Source: Clostridia bacterium
Lineage (GTDB): Bacteria; Bacillota; Clostridia; Oscillospirales; QAMX01
Length of the DNA stretch: 15,661 nt
NCBI GenBank assembly: GCA_017547975.1
Contig: JAFYNU010000283.1
Location: 1-15,661 of the forward strand
Reading direction: 5' to 3'
Shown here: piece by piece, positions 14,263 through 15,661 of the stretch
How positions within the stretch are numbered: the stretch's first letter is position 1
Layout: every line of letters starts with the position of its first letter
Notes under the pieces: generated by a model
What the model was told of the DNA's origin: nothing
Database searches by the model: none
Seen by the model: the letters and a program-made list of their open reading frames with translations, nothing else
Position numbers and translations under genes: made by a program

Positions 14263-14733
14263 TCAGATGCCGATTTCCAGAATCTCGTAAACCAGCTGTC
14301 CGGCCGGGGCGTCAACGGTGAACACGTCGCCAACGGTTTTGCCCATGACGGCTTTGCCGAAGGGAGACTCGTCCGAAATGCGGTTATCCATGGGATCGGC
14401 TTCGGTGGAGCCTACGATATAATATTCATCCTCGAACCCATCTTCTCTGTCAACAACGCGCACACGGCTGCCGGTGCGGACGATTTCGCTGTCGCTGGTT
14501 TCGTCAATGATTTCGTAGTTGGCAAGAATGCTTTCCAGTTCGCTGATGCGGGCATAAAGCTTACCCTGTTCGTTTTTCGCTTCGTCGTATTCAGCATTTT
14601 CCGAAAGGTCACCGAAGGAACGGGCTTCCTTGATCAATTCGGCAACTTCTTTTTCCCTATATGTTTTTAAGTACTCCAGTTCGTCTCTAAGTTCAACGTA
14701 TTTATCCTGAGTCAGTTTATAAAGCTTTGCCAT
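14263..14733 (-). CDS. greA: Transcription elongation factor GreA
   Basis: 156 residues, the normal GreA length. It enters the secondary channel of RNA polymerase and stimulates cleavage of backtracked RNA. The N-terminal coiled coil carries the tip motif GDLSENAEYDEAKNEQ (about residues 42-57), with the acidic residues that position the catalytic metal. The C-terminal FKBP-like domain ends with ISDESPFGKAVMGKTVGD (about 119-136). The ATG at 14733 begins MAKLYKLTQDKYVELRDEL, a standard GreA start, although the ribosome site is weak (AGGA about 12 bases upstream). It has its own consensus promoter and precedes lysS, an order common in Firmicutes. Confidence 0.96.
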   Translation of the reverse strand: MAKLYKLTQDKYVELRDELEYLKTYREKEVAELIKEARSFGDLSENAEYDEAKNEQGKLYARISELESILANYEIIDETSDSEIVRTGSRVRVVDREDGFEDEYYIVGSTEADPMDNRISDESPFGKAVMGKTVGDVFTVDAPAGQLVYEILEIGI

Positions 14734-14809
14734 GATATTTCTATCCTGCCTTTCCTAAGCTTGATACTATCGGCCGGCAACCAAACCTGATATACACGAC
14801 CATTCAAAT

Positions 14810-14838
14810 ATTATATAATAAGAATTGTTCTCTGTCAA
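14810..14838 (-). promoter_or_regulatory. Perfect consensus sigma-A promoter for greA-lysS
   Basis: The minus strand reads TTGACA (14838-14833), a 17-base spacer, and TATAAT (14815-14810): all twelve consensus positions match. Transcription should begin near 14803, leaving a leader of about 70 bases. The -35 lies only 24 bases past the stop codon of the protease gene. Confidence 0.92.
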
Positions 14839-14862
14839 GCAGATTTTGGTCCAATTTGATAC

Positions 14863-15661
14863 TTATTGCACCACCGCAACCGCCGCGGCAAGCTGAGCAT
14901 CCTCTGTGGGATCCATACGTCCTACCAGGGCCAACTGTCCCTCTTCCAGCGCAATTTCCTGGTCGGGGGTCACACCGCCTTCCTTCAAACTGCGGCCTTC
15001 CGGAGTGTAATAACGGATCACCGACAGCACCATGGCAGAACCATCCGAAAGCTCGATGGTGGACTGACCGTAGCCCTTACCGATGGTGGCCTCCCCTACG
15101 ATGGTGGCAATGTCGTATTCCTGAAGCACTGCCGCAAAATACTCCGCCGCACTGTAGGAATGCTGGTTGCAAAGCACCGCCATGGGGTAGCTGAGTCCGG
15201 TTTCATCCGAGGTGAAGGTATAACGCTGTCCATTCTGGTATTCTTCAATAAAAAGATCCTTATTGGGGAGAATCCGGTCCAGAATATTGATCAGCACGTT
15301 CAGATCACCGCCGGGGTTGTTACGAACGTCGAATACAAAGCTGTCAGCACCATTGGAAATCAGATTTTCCACAGCCGCCAGGAATCCATCCTGGGCGCCG
15401 GAGGAAAACTCGGTAATGCGAATATATCCTACGTTGCCTTCCATCAGTTCGCTGAAGATATATTGCTTGATCACTTCTGCGCAGGTCAAGGTCTTTTCTG
15501 TGGTCTCACCATTCCGGGACATGGTCACGTTGACCTTAACCCCTTCATCCCGGACCAGTGCATTGACTGCACCTTCGTAACCCAAATCCGCTACGGCTTC
15601 CCCATTGACAGCCACGATGTAGTCCATGGGCAGAATTTCCGCCTGATCGGCCGGAGAATTA
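14863..15661 (-). CDS. S41 carboxy-terminal processing protease (5' end cut by window)
   Basis: C-terminal part (266 codons visible) of a CtpA/CtpB/Prc-type serine protease. The upstream signal or membrane segment and the start lie beyond the right edge. The visible part begins inside a PDZ domain (NSPADQAEILPMDYIVAVNG), which recruits substrate C-termini, and continues into the S41 core: FVFDVRNNPGGDLNVL, then SYSAAEYF with the likely nucleophile Ser (codon 15151-15153) and IGKGYGQ with the catalytic Lys (codon 15076-15078). The 25-residue Ser-Lys spacing and the Gln four residues after the Lys fit the Ser/Lys/Gln triad of the family. Such proteases act outside the membrane on secreted or membrane substrates. 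No clear terminator follows; the greA promoter begins almost at once. Confidence 0.93.
   Translation of the reverse strand, partial: NSPADQAEILPMDYIVAVNGEAVADLGYEGAVNALVRDEGVKVNVTMSRNGETTEKTLTCAEVIKQYIFSELMEGNVGYIRITEFSSGAQDGFLAAVENLISNGADSFVFDVRNNPGGDLNVLINILDRILPNKDLFIEEYQNGQRYTFTSDETGLSYPMAVLCNQHSYSAAEYFAAVLQEYDIATIVGEATIGKGYGQSTIELSDGSAMVLSVIRYYTPEGRSLKEGGVTPDQEIALEEGQLALVGRMDPTEDAQLAAAVAVVQ

Noticed and set aside
12288..14321. A 677-codon plus-strand open frame opposite lysS
   Set aside because: Also codon-aligned antisense to a strongly conserved gene, explained by lysS codon usage.

Overview
The window is a stretch of a low-to-mid-GC Firmicutes chromosome, most likely a gut-type member of the Clostridia (Lachnospiraceae or Oscillospiraceae-like). 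The reasons are the strong AGGAGG-type ribosome binding sites, lipoprotein solute-binding proteins, consensus sigma-A promoters, the greA-lysS gene order, and cytoplasmic plant-glycan glycosidases. This placement is an inference; no rRNA or other marker gene is present. All genes I accept lie on the minus strand, so the biological order runs from high to low coordinates. The long plus-strand open frames are antisense shadows.

Region by region, in transcription order. (a) 15661-14863: the C-terminal part of an S41 carboxy-terminal processing protease, cut by the window edge. (b) 14838-12205: a perfect consensus promoter, greA, a strong intergenic hairpin, then lysS. The lysyl-tRNA synthetase carries an extra C-terminal tRNA-binding OB-fold domain. 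A 12-bp terminator hairpin closes this unit. (c) 12072-4815: a carbohydrate operon with a good promoter and an operator-like inverted repeat. It encodes a GH36-type alpha-galactosidase, a uroporphyrinogen-decarboxylase (URO-D/MtaA) superfamily protein, a small class I methyltransferase-like protein, a sugar-phosphate isomerase/epimerase-type TIM barrel, a GH43-like beta-propeller glycosidase and a GH127 beta-L-arabinofuranosidase. (d) 4834-3239: a compact ydcF plus YjjG-like nucleotidase pair. Its promoter overlaps the terminator of the carbohydrate operon, and the unit ends in a near-perfect 36-bp palindromic terminator. (e) 3206-1: two consecutive solute-binding lipoproteins. The second runs off the left edge and has about 240 extra residues, propeller-like in appearance, before its solute-binding domain.

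How the genes may work together. None of the three glycosidases has a signal peptide, so they should act in the cytoplasm on imported oligosaccharides. The nearby solute-binding lipoproteins are plausible, unproven, uptake partners. GH127, GH43 and GH36 together suit arabinose- and galactose-containing side chains of plant cell-wall or arabinogalactan-type glycans. The most unusual part is the insertion of a URO-D/MtaA-like protein and a small methyltransferase-like protein among the glycosidases and the isomerase. One hypothesis is that the operon handles an O-methylated or otherwise modified sugar; neither protein's chemistry can be read from sequence alone. I saw no CRISPR array, tRNA, rRNA, insertion sequence or prophage gene in the window. 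No gene-free stretch exceeds 300 bases; the longest is 11973-12260.
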